Of a stretch of 64,000 nucleotides of DNA, positions 35,973 to 49,471 are shown one piece after another. Below the pieces are notes generated by a model. That model was not told where the DNA came from. It did not search any database and worked only from the letters and a program-made list of their open reading frames with translations. The stretch is from NCBI GenBank assembly GCA_020205615.1, contig CM035167.1, positions 137,282,568 to 137,346,567 of the forward strand, read 5' to 3'. Source of the DNA: Panax quinquefolius (taxonomy: Eukaryota > Streptophyta > Magnoliopsida > Apiales > Araliaceae). Each line of letters begins with the position of its first letter. Positions within the stretch are counted from its first letter, which is position 1. The translations under genes were made by a program, and so were the position numbers.

Positions 35973-37830
35973 TGACGCCCCCAAAATTAGGTATCGTCAC
36001 CCATCTTGGGTCGCCACTTACATGGTACATAAATTCAAATACAACTTAATAATCTGTAACCGCTGTATGCAATAATACGACAAAACATAAATCGTGAGTT
36101 TGAATACAAATATTGTCTACTAGAGATTATACAAACTCAAAAGGAGTCCTTATTACAATTATTATTACACTATTTCACGAGAATAGTGAGGACTACTAAT
36201 GCTATCATCCGTCCAGTTACTCTGGTTCCCCGACTAGTCCTCGCTACGTTCTCATTTCACGAAGAGAACAATAAAAGTAAAAAGGTGAGCTCAACTAGCC
36301 CAAAGAGAAATATTATGACTAAGATAACGCAGAATATATTATCGTTAGCCTTCAACGGTGTTAAAGCGATACAATATAATAACCATCAAGTTTAAGCTGC
36401 GGTGAATAAGCAATCCATTAAAAGAGTCAGTAGAGAATAAAATATACTATCTTTTATGATTTAGAAGGTTTTCATCACTTTTATCATCGGGACTCAAATT
36501 TTAATAAATAATCCACATCATCGAATCACCCCGCACTACTGACGCCGAGGATATTCTTTAGTATCATGACCACAATTATCCATGCATTACGGGCCAAGAA
36601 TATTTGTGTATTCAATAATGGTCATGATCATGTCAACAATTTGTCCATCAATGCTCTACGGGCCAATGAGGACTTTTACCACATCATTTTGTAACATTAC
36701 GGTCATGATTACACCGAATAATCCTCGGTTATAATCATACCAAGTCCATCTATGCACTATAGGCCACAGATGACTTTCAACAAAATATAAACATGAGGAT
36801 GATGACAATGATATAAGAATTCAATAAAACAAGTTCAAGAATTATTTTATCCGGGAACTAATAACGCCCAAATTGTCAACATGATCTCGCTTTGTTGAGT
36901 AAAATTCAAGAATGCTCGGAAGAATATTTCCATGAAAAGATATTGGATGAAGCCGCGAATATCGAGGATATTCCACTAATTTCATGGAGTATAGAAGTTA
37001 AAACTTTAACCAACCGAGTATAATAAGGAATGGAATAACAAAAGAAATCACCAAAGCATGCGATAGATCAAGACAGAAAAAGTTATTCCAACAGAATAAT
37101 AAATAACGGAATCAGTCCGGCAGAAACGCATGCATGTGAGGATATTCAATGTAATAATAAAGATGGAATCGGTCATGCGTGAGAACGCATTGCAGATGTG
37201 AAATTCTAACGAATAATTAAAGCGGAATCGTGTCAAAGTAAAACGAAACGCATGCATGGATATTCAACAGAATAACAAAGAGCGGAACTGAGTCCCGTGA
37301 GAACGCATGCACAGGATGTTCCAATGAATGATAAAGAATGGAACAATGTAAGAATTTCACCAAGTATAGTAGTAGCAGCGATACAAAAGTTATTCCAATG
37401 TAATAATAAAGAATGGAATAACAAAAATTCTCTTCATAGATAAAAAGAAATAATACTCCTACCTTAGAAAAATTGTATATTGGAATAGTGAGGTGGCAGA
37501 ATTCTCTTTTTCTCTCTATAATAATCGCTCTAAAGCTTTTGTGAATTGGTGAGAAATAAAGGAAGAACGAGCTTCTATTTATAGGAAAAATATAGTTTCG
37601 ATAATTGCACATTTTGGGGCTCAAAAAATTACAGTACAATACCTCCAACTTTTCTTTCATTTTTAATTTAGTCCTGCAAGTATAATCAATCTTGCACCAA
37701 CTCCCCTAATAGTAAATAATGTGAATCAATAGTTCAATTATGTGAATCAATAGTATAATAATGTGAAAAATATGAATTACAGTATAATACAGATCTATAC
37801 CTCCATTTTTAACTTAGTCATGCAAGCATT
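35973..37830 (-). repeat. Gypsy element B, 5' LTR, internal-side part
   Basis: Matches the 3' LTR from 28155 to about 30075. It ends where the copia element begins at 37831. It includes a CATGCATG tandem array at about 37070-37340. Confidence 0.88.
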
Positions 37831-39345
37831 TGTTAGAGTTTATGCCCTAGAGGCCAATTATTTGATATAATTGCTTAACGTTTTGATATTATATTTGATT
37901 GAATAAATATATGATTTTATTATGGTTTTATTTACTGTGTAATATAATTGTTAACATAATAAAATTCCTTAGAATAGTGATACAAATTATATAGTTTCAA
38001 GTATGTGACTTGAACATGAGATTATATAATTACAATTAGTATCATTGTTCTTAAATGTCCTTTAGTCGAGTATCATCATTGATGGGACAACAATGATGCA
38101 TTCGAGACTAGTATGTGGATCGATCGATGACCAAATCTCATTGGTCATAAATATATGAGATATTAAGTCAATGCATAGTACATGTTAGAGAACGATGTAT
38201 CGGATGTATCCACCATGAGAATTCTATATGGAGCATTATGCTAAGTGTCATTAGCAATTCTCATAGTGACAATGATGTAATGGTCCTCCCGACCAAATCG
38301 CTATATTACTACACGAGAATTTATGTACTTTGATATCATCAAATGTCACCTTTAATAGGATGGACTATAAAGGTGATTATTGGGTTCATCATGAATCGTG
38401 TGAGAAATATGAGTGATCTATATGGAATTTAACCATCCTATATATTATGGGTGATATCCATAGGCCTCTTGATTGAGTAGACTATGAAATGCATGGCCAT
38501 GCTCAAATAGTGATTTGTTTCATATAGTCTACTCATTGATCAAGAAAACTCGTATTAAATTATTAAGAGTATGACACATTCCATGACTCGAGTTTAATCT
38601 AGGATATTAAGGTTAAAAGGATTAAATTACATCAAACATTGGTCATTTAAAAAGGTCAGATCGAATCATCGATCTTATTATTATTTGGGTAGCAAGTGAT
38701 GCATTACTAGATGCCGCTTTCACGCTTATAATTTTATAATATGATTTTAAAATTATTGCCAACGTAATAATAACCTATAGGGTCACACACATGTAACGTA
38801 ATTTAAAAGGGAATTAGTTTAAATTTTAAGGATTTAAATATATTAATATGATTAATAGTATTTAACTCACTTAATTTAAATTAAAAGGATAATTTGTATA
38901 TATGTATATTAATTAAGTAAGACTTAATTAAGAGATATATATAAATTCGGATTTTATGAAATTAGGTTTTGATTAATACCTTTTAACTACTATATATATG
39001 ATATATAGCAACCAGTTAAAATAATAATCAAAAACAAAAACCCTAGCCGCTCTTAGAGAGAGACTAGAGAAAACAATTTCAAAAATCCTCATCCTTGGTG
39101 GCTAGTACCGCGATTCCTTCTTCTCGCAGATCGTAGGATGATTCGTGGAGCGCTCGTGTAGGATACCGTAGAGACGCATTCGATTCGAAAGGCGCTGGAG
39201 ATTCGATCGCATCGCTTAATCGCTTTCTTAATCCAGATAATTTCTAACCATCGAATTAATTGTTTTTCGCATGGATCCTGCTTAGGTTTTCAATTTGGTT
39301 TAAATTCTTCTATTTCATTGCATGCATTTCGCGTCAAACCCTACA
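37831..39345 (+). repeat. Copia element, 5' LTR (about 1.5 kb)
   Basis: Starts TGTTAGAG and ends CCCTACA immediately before GGGTATCAAAGC, a methionine-tRNA-type primer site. It is nearly identical in layout to 44849-46118. Confidence 0.88.
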
Positions 39346-39347
39346 AA

Positions 39348-39359
39348 GGGTATCAAAGC
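39348..39359 (+). other. Primer-binding site of the copia element
   Basis: GGGTATCAAAGC; differs at two positions from the usual TGGTATCAGAGC. Confidence 0.7.
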
Positions 39360-40879
39360 TACTTGCAAAAAGATTAATTCAGATTACATGTTTTAATTGT
39401 ATTCGATATATATATGATATATGATGATGCATGTTTACCGATATAAAATTGAATATATGATATTCCGTCAGATGTGTATTCGGTAATATATATGATGATA
39501 CCGTTAATCGTATCTTTAATCTCCATGGAATAACAATATAACTATTCTAATCGGATTAGAAGTATGAAGAATTGTTTTAATATGATTAATCTAAATCGGA
39601 AATATATGATAAATTTGGTGTATCGTTATTCGCTTTTAATATGATTAAATCAAAATCGACATATATGATTTGTTATTATGGGTGTTTTGGTGGATTAAAA
39701 TGTATGATTCTAAAACTGCTTTTAGAGATTCAGATGGAAAAATCGCAATACAAACTAGTTCTGAGAATGTAGTTCAATGAGATCCGATTCCGATCGGACC
39801 AGACACGCCAAGGGGGACCCCCCTCGACCCCCCGTCATAGCGCACGATGGTCGTGGACCCCAATATGTTATATATAGTTTTTTTTAATTATATATAAATT
39901 GTTATATGCTTATCAGGATATGCGTATGGTGCATGATTATGGCCTTTTCAACCCATAGGTTATTGGTTTTGGTTTTGAAAATACGGCTTGCATGTCGTGC
40001 CTTTCTATAAATTCTAATGTAATATTCTCTTCTCATCTAAATCCCTCGAATGTAACTCGAGGTTTCTTTATGTCATGTAATAATCAGAATTGATGAAGAT
40101 GTCAAGATGGAGAACACAATGGAAAGATGATGATGGAGAGGAGGCACATGCTTGAGGAAGATCCAAGGAAGCTATTTATTTTAAGATCTTTTACCACCTT
40201 AGATTGACCTTCAATCTTTCATTAGCTTGAAAAGATCGATGATTGGATTGGGCCATAATCGTGACACATTTAATTTTGCACTTTATTTATGCTTGTATGC
40301 GATATGATATGATTAATAATGTGCATGTTTAATAAGATTAAAATTGGTGAGATCTATTTTTTTTAATAAATCAGATGCCTTCCAATGAATAACACTCATC
40401 AAGACCTTGATCAATAGATGTAGGTTTGCCAAAGCAAAGTGCCCTATTTATCCAGGTAAGATGCGATAGGATAGTTGTGATATCCAAACTGTTAAAATCA
40501 TTGGGCCCGACTTAACTAAGTTATCTCAATAGGATTATGGACTTAGAGGCATAGAGTTTGGTTGGTACCATTAGATGGACTAGAAACAAATGTTGTTTAC
40601 TAAACTATCCAGAAGTTATATAAGATATAATTGACAAGGGGTTGTCTACCTAAATAATTATTTTTTGAGAGAATAGCCAAAGCTAACTTAAGGCATAATG
40701 AAATATGGATCTGGGCTCACTAGAAAGATTTAATAGAAAATGCTTTCCGAATTAATTGTGAGGGCTATTAATTTGAATAAAATAGTGGGAGGTATATTTT
40801 GAATGTACTATTATCAATTACATAATATCAACTCGTAATTTGACTTATTATTTTTTGCACTTATAAATTGTAGATATCA

Positions 40880-41900
40880 ATGGCAAAACAACAACAACAC
40901 AAACAATTTTCATTACGATCACCCTTGAAAAGGACAAGTCGAGTGGAATTAATTTCCTCGACCGGCATAGAACTTGAGGATTGTCCTCAAACAAGAGCGT
41001 AAGCTATATGTCCTCGATGGGCCCATTCTCGCAAAGACCAATTACATCGCACCACGCAAGGAGCATAATGCTTACAAGAAGAATCAAGATGATGCTCGGA
41101 CGTGAGTCAGGTCATGCTAGCAACCATGAACGCCGAGCTTCGTAAGCAAACATGAGTTGATGGATGCTTATGAGATGATCGAGCATCTCAAGAAATTGTT
41201 CAAGGGCATGCTCGACAGAGAGGTATGATACAAGCAAGGCGTCAGATCACCGCAAAATGGGTGAACGTGATCCAGCTTGGTCCACATGTGCTAAAAAATG
41301 ATTGGGTATATTGAGTACCTTGATAGTTGGGTTTTCCAATCACTCCTAAGCCCAAACCGATCTTGTTTTACAATCTTTGAACAAGCAGCCTACTCTCAAT
41401 TTGTTATGAACTATCTTATGAATGAAATTGAGAAACCCTTATCGAAAGTTGTTAAGCATGTTAAGAATCGCCGAGAACAACATGAAAAAGGTTTGGACCC
41501 GCTCCCATAATGATGGTGCAAAAAGGAATGCTAAGGGAAATTGGAAAGGCAAGAAGAAGATAGATCTAAATCTTTTGCCAAACCCAATTCCAAAACCAAA
41601 ACAGCTTTAAAACCTAAAGGTGGGTGGCTAAAGAAGGTGAATGTCACTTGTGGAAAAACCGGACATCGGAAGAGGAACTGTCATGCTTATTTGGAAGAAG
41701 TGAAGAAAAGGAAAGGAAGTACGACTTCGATTCGTATATATGTTATAGAAGTCAACTTGTCTACTTTACATCATGGGTATTGGATATCGGATGTGGTTCT
41801 CACATTTGTGTTAATGTTCAGTGGACTCCAAGGAGTAGGACTTTCGCGTAAAGGAGAGGTTGACCTACAAGTTGGGAATGGAGCAAAAGTTCTTTGACCG
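40880..41900 (+). pseudogene. Copia element, gag with zinc knuckle
   Basis: ATG at 40880 begins MAKQQQHKQF, then the frame is lost. The zinc knuckle survives around 41640-41690 as CGKTGHRKRNC, with the first Cys of the CCHC motif displaced into another frame (GECHLW). It is followed by protease-region remains (YWISDVV...HICVN at about 41775-41820). Confidence 0.75.
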
Positions 41901-42179
41901 GCCGTAGGAACTTATCATTTATCTTTGCCCACCGGGCTAGTTTTAGAATTAGAAGATTGTTATTTTGTGCCTCGCTATAACTAAAAACATTATTTTTTGT
42001 TTCTTGTTTCGACAAGAAAGGTTTTTCATTTATAATAAAGAACAATCGTTGTTTGTTTTACTTAAATGATATTTGTTATGGTGTTGCACAATTGTTTAAC
42101 GGCCTCTATATTCTTGATTTAGAAATGCCTATCTATAACATAAATACAAAATGATTTAAATCAAATGATTCAAACCGAT

Positions 42180-42960
42180 ATATCTCCGCAATCATCGCTT
42201 AGGCCATATAAATGAGAAACACATATCCAAACTCCATAAAGACGGGTTCTTGGATTCATTTGATTTTGAATCATATGAGAAATGCGAGTCTTGTTTATTA
42301 GGCAAGATGACTAAAGCCCCTTTCATCGGACATGTTGAACGGGCTAGCGATGTATCGGGACTTATACATAGTGATGTATGTGGACCCATGAGTTCGTTAG
42401 CAAGAGGTAGGTTTTATTACTTCATTACATTTACGACGACTTTAGTAGATATGGATATGTGTATCTTATGAGACACAAATCAATCCTTTGAAAAGTTCAA
42501 GGAATTCAAGAATGAAGTTCAAAACCAATTTGGCAAAAGCATAAAAGCCCTTCGATCCGATCGAGGAGGTGAATACTTAAGCCAAGACTTTGATGACCTT
42601 CTAAAGGAGTGTGGTATTATATCACAAACCACTCCACCTAGAACAACCGCAATGGAATGGTGTATATCGAGAGGAGGAATCGAACCTTGTTGGACATGGT
42701 ACGATCAATGATGAGTCGTCATGCAGATCTTCCAATAAGCTTTCGGGTCATGCCCTAGAGAGTTGCATTCACACTTAACCGTGTTCCTACAAAGACGGTT
42801 CGTAAGACACCATTTGAGATGTGGACCGGGAAACGCCCTAAGATGTCGCTCATGAAGATTTGGGGTTGCGAGGCGTCAGTAAAACGTCTGGATTTCGACA
42901 AGCTTCTGGACCCAAATCGACAAATGTAATTTTGTGGGATACCCAAAGGAAACAAAAGGG
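42180..42960 (+). pseudogene. Copia element, pre-integrase and integrase
   Basis: CESCLLGKMTKAPF followed by HSDVCGPM (42250-42471) marks the zinc-binding end and the first catalytic Asp of copia integrase. FGKSIKALRSDRGGEYLS-type sequence follows in a shifted frame at about 42530-42590. Frames are broken near 42470 and 42650. Confidence 0.82.
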
Positions 42961-43030
42961 TATTATTTCTACAAACCTTCCGAGAACAAAGTGGTTGTTG
43001 CTCGAATCGGTATTTTTCTAGAAAGAGAAT

Positions 43031-44010
43031 TTGTCTCTAAAGGAAACAAAGGAGGAAAGTAGAACTCAAGAAATTCGAGAACCACAAAATATCATTGAAC
43101 CTGAGTTGGAACGTGAGCAGGAACCACAAAAAATTGTGGAAAGTGAACCTGATCAAATTACACAAGTCATTCGTAGATCTGGTAGGACACGCCTAGAGCC
43201 TGAGAGATATTATGGATATCTTGTGACTCAAAATGGCGATGTGATGCTCATAGATCAAGATGAGCCTGCTTCCTACCAAGAAGCTATGAATGGACCAGAT
43301 TCTGAGAAATGGCTTCAAGCCATGAAATCGAGATGGACTCCATGTATACTAACCAAGTATGGACTCTGGTCGATCCAACCAAGGGGTAAAACCAATCGGT
43401 GCAAGTGGGTTTTCAAGAAGAAAACCGATATGGATGGTAATGTACAAACCTATAAAGGTCGATTGGTAGCAAAAGGTTTCAAACAAATTCAAGGTGTCGA
43501 TTATGATGAAACCTTTTCTCCAAAGGGCAATGGTTAAATCCATCAGATCTTACTTGCTATCGCAACTTTTTATGATTACGTAAATCGCAGATGGATGTCA
43601 AAACCGCTTTCCTTAACGGAAATCTCCTCGAGGATGTGTATATGACACAACCGAGGGTTTTGTCACCCAAAGGATGTCGGAAAGGTATGTAAGTCGCAAC
43701 GATCCATTTATGGATCAAGCAAGCCTCTCTGAGTTGGAATCTTCGATTTGATGAAGCAAATCAAAGAATTTGGCTTTATTAAAAATGAAGATGAACCTTG
43801 TGTATATAAGAAGGTTAGTGGGAGTCACATTGTATTTCTAGTATTATTTGTTGATGACATATTAATTATTGGGAATGACATTCCTTCCTTACAGTCAGAA
43901 AAAACATGGTTAGGAAAATGTTTCTCCATGAAAGATTTGGGCGATGTCGCTTACATTTTAGGTATCCGGATCTATAGAGATAGATCGAGAAAATGATCTA
44001 CTTAAGTCAA
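43031..44010 (+). pseudogene. Copia element, reverse transcriptase
   Basis: The segment 43031-43537 carries the basic linker and the start of the copia reverse transcriptase (CKWVFKKKTDMDG, GRLVAKGFKQ, YDETFSP). After a break, 43748-43996 has the catalytic box FVDDILIIGN and FSMKDLGDVAYILGI. The middle (43540-43745) is frame-shifted. Confidence 0.87.
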
Positions 44011-44019
44011 AGATATATA

Positions 44020-44840
44020 TTGATAAAGTGTTGAAACTGTTCAAAGATGCAAGAGGCTAAAAGAGGAAACTTACCCGTGACTCATGGTGTAAAGATCTCT
44101 AAGGCCCAATGTCCTAAATCACAAGATGATGAGGAGCGATGAGAAAGATCCCTTATGCTTCAAGAATTGGATCTATCATGTATGCAATGATATGTACTGT
44201 TCGGATGTCTCAGATGCTTTGAGTATGACGAGCAGATACCAATCGAATCCAGTGAAGGTCATCGATAATGTTAGCCAAGAATATCCTCAAGCACCGAAAA
44301 GGACTAAGGATTCATTCTTGGTATATGGATGTGAAGACGAATCGGCGTAAAGGGTTACACAGATGTTAGTTTCAGACCGACAATGATGACTATAAGTCTC
44401 AACCAAGTTTTGTGTTTTGCCTTAATGGTGGTGTCAAGAATGGAAAAGTTCAAAGCAAGAGAGACAGTCAATGATTCTACAACAGAGGTCGAGTATATTG
44501 TCGCTTCTAGTGCAAACCAAGGAGGTCAGATGGATTAAAAAGTTCATCATCGAACTTGGTGTAGTTCCAACCATTGTTGATCCGGTTGTTTTATATCGTG
44601 ATAATAATGGAGCCATCAGACAAAGCTAAGGAACCGTGATCTCACCAACGATCCAAGCATATACTTTAAGCGGTACCATCTCATCCGTGAAATCATTGAT
44701 AGAGGAGATGTATATATAGGAAGAGTGCCAACAGATGATAATGTTGCAGATCCATCGACCAAGGCTTTGTCGCAGCAGGCTAACGACGGTCACACTAGTT
44801 CCATGGGTATTAGATACATGAGTGATTGGCTCTAGTGCAA
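44020..44840 (+). pseudogene. Copia element, RNase H region
   Basis: Fragments in several frames correspond to the usual copia RNase H end, including a TEAEYI/VA-like block near 44480-44510 and a final ADPSTKAL-type block near 44745-44770, just before the polypurine tract. Confidence 0.7.
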
Positions 44841-44848
44841 GTGGGAGA
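44839..44848 (+). other. Polypurine tract of the copia element
   Basis: AAGTGGGAGA directly before TGTTAGAG of the 3' LTR. Confidence 0.8.
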
Positions 44849-46118
44849 TGTTAGAGTTTATGCCCTAGAGGCCAATTATTTGATATAATTTTAACGCTTT
44901 GATATTATATTTGATTGAATAAATATATGATTTTATTATGGTTTTATTTACTACGTAATATAATTGTTAACATAATAAAATTTCTTAGAATAGTGATACA
45001 AATTATATAGTTTCAAGTATGTGACTTGAATATGAGATTATATAATTACAATTAGTATCATTGTTCTTAAATGTCCTTAGTCGAGTATCATTGTTGATGG
45101 GACAACAATGATGCATCGAGACTAGTATGGATCGATCGATGATGACCAAATCTCATTGGTCATAAATATATGAGATATTAAGTCAATGCATAGGTACATG
45201 TTAGAGAATGATGTAATCGGATGCACTCCACCATGAGAATTCTATATGGAGCATTATGCGAAGTGTCATTAACAATTCTCATAGTGACAATGATGTAATG
45301 GTCTCTCCGACCGAAATCGCTATATTACTACACGAGAATTTATGTACTTTGATATCATCAAATGTCACCTTTAATAGTGGTGGACTATAAAGGTGATTAT
45401 TGGGTTCATCATGAATCGTGTGAGAAATATGAGTGATCTAGATGGAATTTAACCATCCTATATATTATGGGTGATATCCATAAGCCTCTTGATTGAGTAG
45501 GACTATGAAATGCATGGCCATGCTCAAATAGTGATTTATTTCATATAGTCTACTCATTCGATCAAGAAAACTCGATTAAATTATGAAGAGTATGACACAT
45601 TCCATGACTCGAGTTTAATCTAGGATATTAAGGTTAAAAGGATTAAATTACATTGAAACATTGGTCACGTAAAAAGGTCAGATCGAATCATCGATCTTAT
45701 TATTATTTGGGTAGCAAGTGATGATGCATTACTAGATGTCGCTCACTATTTATAATTTTATAATATGATTTTAAAATTATTGCCAACGTAATAATAACCT
45801 ATATAGGGTCACACACATAGAACGTAATTTAAAAGGGAATTAGTTTAAATTTTAAGGATTTAAATATATTAATATGATTAATAGTATTTAACTCACTTAA
45901 TTTAAATTAAAAAGATAATTTTGTATATATGTATATTAATTAAGTAAGACTTAATTAAGAGATATATATATATAAATTTGAATTTTATAAAATTAGGTTT
46001 TGATTAATACCTTTTAACTACTATATATATGATATATATAGTACCAGATTAAAATAATAATCAAAAAAAAAAATACCGCTCTTTGAGAGACTAGAGAAAG
46101 CATTCAGAAAATCCTCAT
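44849..46118 (+). repeat. Copia element, truncated 3' LTR
   Basis: Matches 37831-39092 of the 5' LTR and stops at TCCTCAT. The remaining part (39093-39345 equivalent) is absent. Confidence 0.87.
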
Positions 46119-47045
46119 TATCAATATTATGATATTATCAATTATCATCGGAATAAATGTCGATTTTTACTAACACAAATAATTTCAACACAATGAAACC
46201 ATTTTTATCAAAAATATAAATTTTGAAATTTTGAGTTTGACTTTTCAAAAAAAGTCAAGTGTTGATTTTTTGACCAAATAGTGAATCCCGAAATTTTTGT
46301 GTTTATAGACTATTTTTACTAATTTCGTCGTTAGGACTCAAATATCACGTCCGCGTCTCCAAATTCAACTCGAACAACATTCATCATTAATATTATAACT
46401 CATAATATTTATCAACCAGTCGTTCGAAAGAAGAGGGCTTTTAATAAGGATTTCTTCTATTGGCGCATGATTAGGTGACCAAAACTCTCCTTGTGGAACT
46501 TCTAGACATTGTAAATATTGCAATTTATAATATGAATAACTTTGTCGTCTCAAGTATTGATTTAATAAAAAACATTTTACGCGGATGATCTGGTGACAAT
46601 AATTGAATCAATAATATGATAGATATGATGCGGTAATTCTTGTAGCAATAATTGAGTATAACCGAGTGACTTCTCACGTAAGCATCAATAATCATCTACA
46701 AGTGTGCTACTATGCTGACCACACGTATTCTTGTACTTTTAATACCGGTGTTTCAACGATTAACAGTAAAACTTCCAGTAGTTATTTTCATAAAGTATTT
46801 TTTGTCATTTTCTCAATCCGATAATAATTAGTTGTGGGGTCCACCAATGATTGTCTGCCAGTTATCGAATATTCCTGTTAAAATGAATATTCCCCTACCA
46901 ATCGAATATTATATAACAACTTGCGTACTTTGCAAAATTTGTAAATATTATCCACAACTATAACATTATAACAAATCCACACCATAATATTCAAAAATAT
47001 ATTTCGAGAAAGTTTAATCTTTATTCAAAAAGTTGGGGTCTTACA
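46119..47045 (-). repeat. Gypsy element B, 5' LTR, outer part
   Basis: Matches about 30206-31153 of the 3' LTR and ends CTTACA at 47045, directly followed by the ACCTA target duplication. Confidence 0.88.
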
Positions 47046-48931
47046 ACCTAATTGCGCGCCAGTAAGGAGAAATTCTTATTGGAAAGCCCCCTCTTTCCTG
47101 GGAACGGCCTGGTTGTCATAAATGTTATTTTGTAATATTATTTGTGAATAATTAATTATTGATTCATATGATAAGGAAATATTTATTTTATGTGGATATA
47201 AATGTAGGATATATTTATTGTGGTTAAAAATGAAGGAGTTAATGTTGAGGTATTTTATCAGTATTTTTGTCGGAATGGAGGTATTAAAAATTAAACCAGT
47301 GTTTTTGAAATATATTGCGTGAGTTATAATTTTTAATCCGACCGTTGGATCGTTGGGATTTTTGGATATGTTATACATATATAAGTTAAGTATATGTCCA
47401 CAAATTTTGAACCGTTAAAAATAAACGTATGATTTGTTATGAATTTTAAAAGCTGACTGATTCGGAAATTAGGTCTATAAATGATTTTGGTGGAAAATTC
47501 TAGAATTGTGTGGGCCCCACTTGTGGTTGGTGAAGAAATGTGCTGAATTTTATTTTAAATGTGGCGGGTGGCAATAGTAGCAAGTAAAGCCATCAGGTTG
47601 CAGGTCAAGTCTGGTTCGGCGTGTTAACACTTTCTTATAAATAGAGGGCTAAGTTAGAATTAAAAATCACACCAAAAACATAAGCTTTCTCTCTTTCTCT
47701 CTCAATATTATCGAGCGTATTTTGTGAGTATTTAGATACTTTATGAGTTTATATTTTTCAAGATACAAGTTTACACAAGACTATATCCAGAAATTCGATC
47801 GTAAGTATGCGGTTATTTTGAGGTAAAGGATGTTATTTTCTTCATATATGATATTATTTCTTCAATATCATTATGCCAAGTATTGATCTGAACTTTTTAT
47901 CAAATTGAGAACTTTTTATGTAGGGGTTACTATTCATGTATACTGCACTATTATTCACGTATCGACCTTTATTCATGAATACGATAATTATTTTAAAAAT
48001 GAAATTTTCTTTTTTTGTTCAAGATGTTTATTATGGTTACTTATCTTTGATTGTATCCATGTTTTGATCTTTATTCTTGAATTTTGCTTCAAAATTGGTT
48101 ATTATGGAGTATTATTGATCTTGGATAAAGCATTATCTAATCCTACTATTTGTCCTTACATTTCTTTGGATTCGTTTTCTTTAAAATATTTTTCATCATC
48201 CTCGGTCTTAAATGATGATATTACTAAATATCTTTGGCACTGTAGATGCAAAGATAAATGATTAATCGATGAATATCTTTGGCCCAGTAGTGCAAAGATG
48301 AGCCAGGTGTTGAGATGAACATGACCGGTGGTGATCTAAATGAATATCTTTGGCACGTAGTACAAAGATGAATATTTGATTCAAGATGTATATTGATTGA
48401 TGTTCTGAGGGATAAAATATTGATGATGGACTTTTAAATCTTAGAAGATAGTGGAATTCTTTTTCTACTGACTCTTACAATGAATTGTTGTTTCATTGCG
48501 ATTGTTGATCTAAAACTTGTTGTCATTATATTTTATCGATTTTTCCTATTGAAGACTAATGATAATTTTTGTATATTATCTTAGTCATAATATTCTTTTT
48601 TGGGCTAGTTGAGCTCACCCTTTTCCTTTTTGTTCCATTTTTCTTCTCGGGAAGTGAGAATATAGCGAGGATCTAGTCGGGGTATGGAGTGATGGTTCTA
48701 GAAAGATGTTTTAGCGATCCCTCACTATTTCTGTAAAATAGTGTTTGAATAATTGCAATGAGAATTTATTTGAGTGTGGATATTGTCTAGAAGACAATAT
48801 TTGTATTTAAACTCACAGTATGTGTTGTCGTATTTTGCACGACAATTGTATTATTGAAGTTATAGTTTGCTTTCTGTACCATGTATTTGGTGACTCAGAA
48901 TGAGTGTTGTATACCTATTTTGGGGGCGTCA
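47046..48931 (+). repeat. Gypsy element A, 5' LTR, second part
   Basis: Continues 27538-28154 after the ACCTA duplication. Ends GGGGGCGTCA at 48931. A tandem unit GAATATCTTTGGCAC-GTAGT-CAAAGATGA recurs about three times at 48220-48380. Together the parts make about 2.5 kb of LTR. The open frames in it (for example 47905-48261) look like no protein. Confidence 0.82.
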
Positions 48932-49421
48932 CAGTTGGTATCAAAGCTTAGGGATATGGTCTCTGGCGGAGATCAGGGAATAGAACTAGGAGGGGAGAGA
49001 TGAGTAAATCCTTCGTTAGTGTGTCCTATCTAAGCTTATTTGTTGGTCAGTCATAATATAGGGATATTATGTGATATATTAATTTGTTTAATTAACCGTT
49101 GTTTTATGGCGGTATTTAATAATGGTCACGAGAAGCGTTAACAATGGAGTGTATGAGGCGTGGAACAACCTCTAGAATACAAAAACGGAGAGAACGTGCT
49201 GCAGGGAAGGCAATATTCCTCCTAAAAACAACACTACCGAGCAAACGATGAATGATGGAATGTCAGTCATAATGATGAATGTTAGCAATACCGTACAGAT
49301 TCCTTTAATTATTTTTTGGAGACAAAAGAAAACTAGGATCTAGAGGTGAAAATTTTATATTAAATGTATATATAGTTTCTTCTTAATTAATGTCAACTCT
49401 TCATAGTTTGTGGAAATTAAG

Positions 49422-49424
<3 letters not shown>
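48932..49424 (+). mobile_element. Gypsy element A, primer site and truncated internal start
   Basis: GTTGGTATCAAAGCTTAGGG follows the LTR as primer-binding site. Then gag-leader sequence matches that of gypsy element C (53746-54080), including an AAACGATGAATGATGGAATGTC-like stretch. It stops matching near 49270. The rest of the element is not present here. Confidence 0.7.

Positions 49425-49470
<46 letters not shown>
49425..49470. repeat. (TA)n(TG)n microsatellite at an LTR edge
   Basis: TA run passing into about nine TG units that merges directly with the TGGCGCCCC terminus of the next LTR, so the exact LTR boundary is ambiguous by a few bases. Confidence 0.9.

Positions 49471-49471
<1 letters not shown>

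Larger units (their letters stand above)
37831..46118 (+). mobile_element. Ty1/copia element nested in the 5' LTR of gypsy element B
   Basis: 5' LTR 37831-39345, primer-binding site near 39348, internal region to 44848, polypurine tract 44839-44848, 3' LTR 44849-46118. Both LTRs begin TGTTAGAGTTTATGCCC. Domain order is gag, integrase, reverse transcriptase, RNase H, so it is copia-type. The 3' LTR lacks about 253 nt of its end, and about 130 nt of the host LTR next to it is also missing, so a deletion removed the right boundary. Confidence 0.92.
28155..47045 (-). mobile_element. Gypsy element B, whole insertion (minus strand, carrying a nested copia)
   Basis: Full-length Ty3/gypsy element read on the minus strand: 5' LTR 47045-46119 and 37830-35973 (split by the copia element), internal region 35972-31154, 3' LTR 31153-28155. 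The outer ends form TGTAAG...CTTACA. Both sides carry ACCTA (28150-28154 and 47046-47050), a 5-bp target duplication, and the host LTR reads continuously across it. Domain order is gag, protease, reverse transcriptase, RNase H, integrase. The gypsy order and chromodomain-like tail suggest a chromovirus, possibly the Tekay/Del group because the LTRs are about 3 kb. Coding frames are broken. Confidence 0.9.

Noticed and set aside
47905..48261. 118-codon hydrophobic frame
   Set aside because: Inside the LTR of gypsy element A, with no conserved counterpart in the other LTR copies.
27538..48931. Reading the region as several independent solo LTRs
   Set aside because: The ACCTA duplication and continuity of sequence across it show one LTR split by a single nested insertion.
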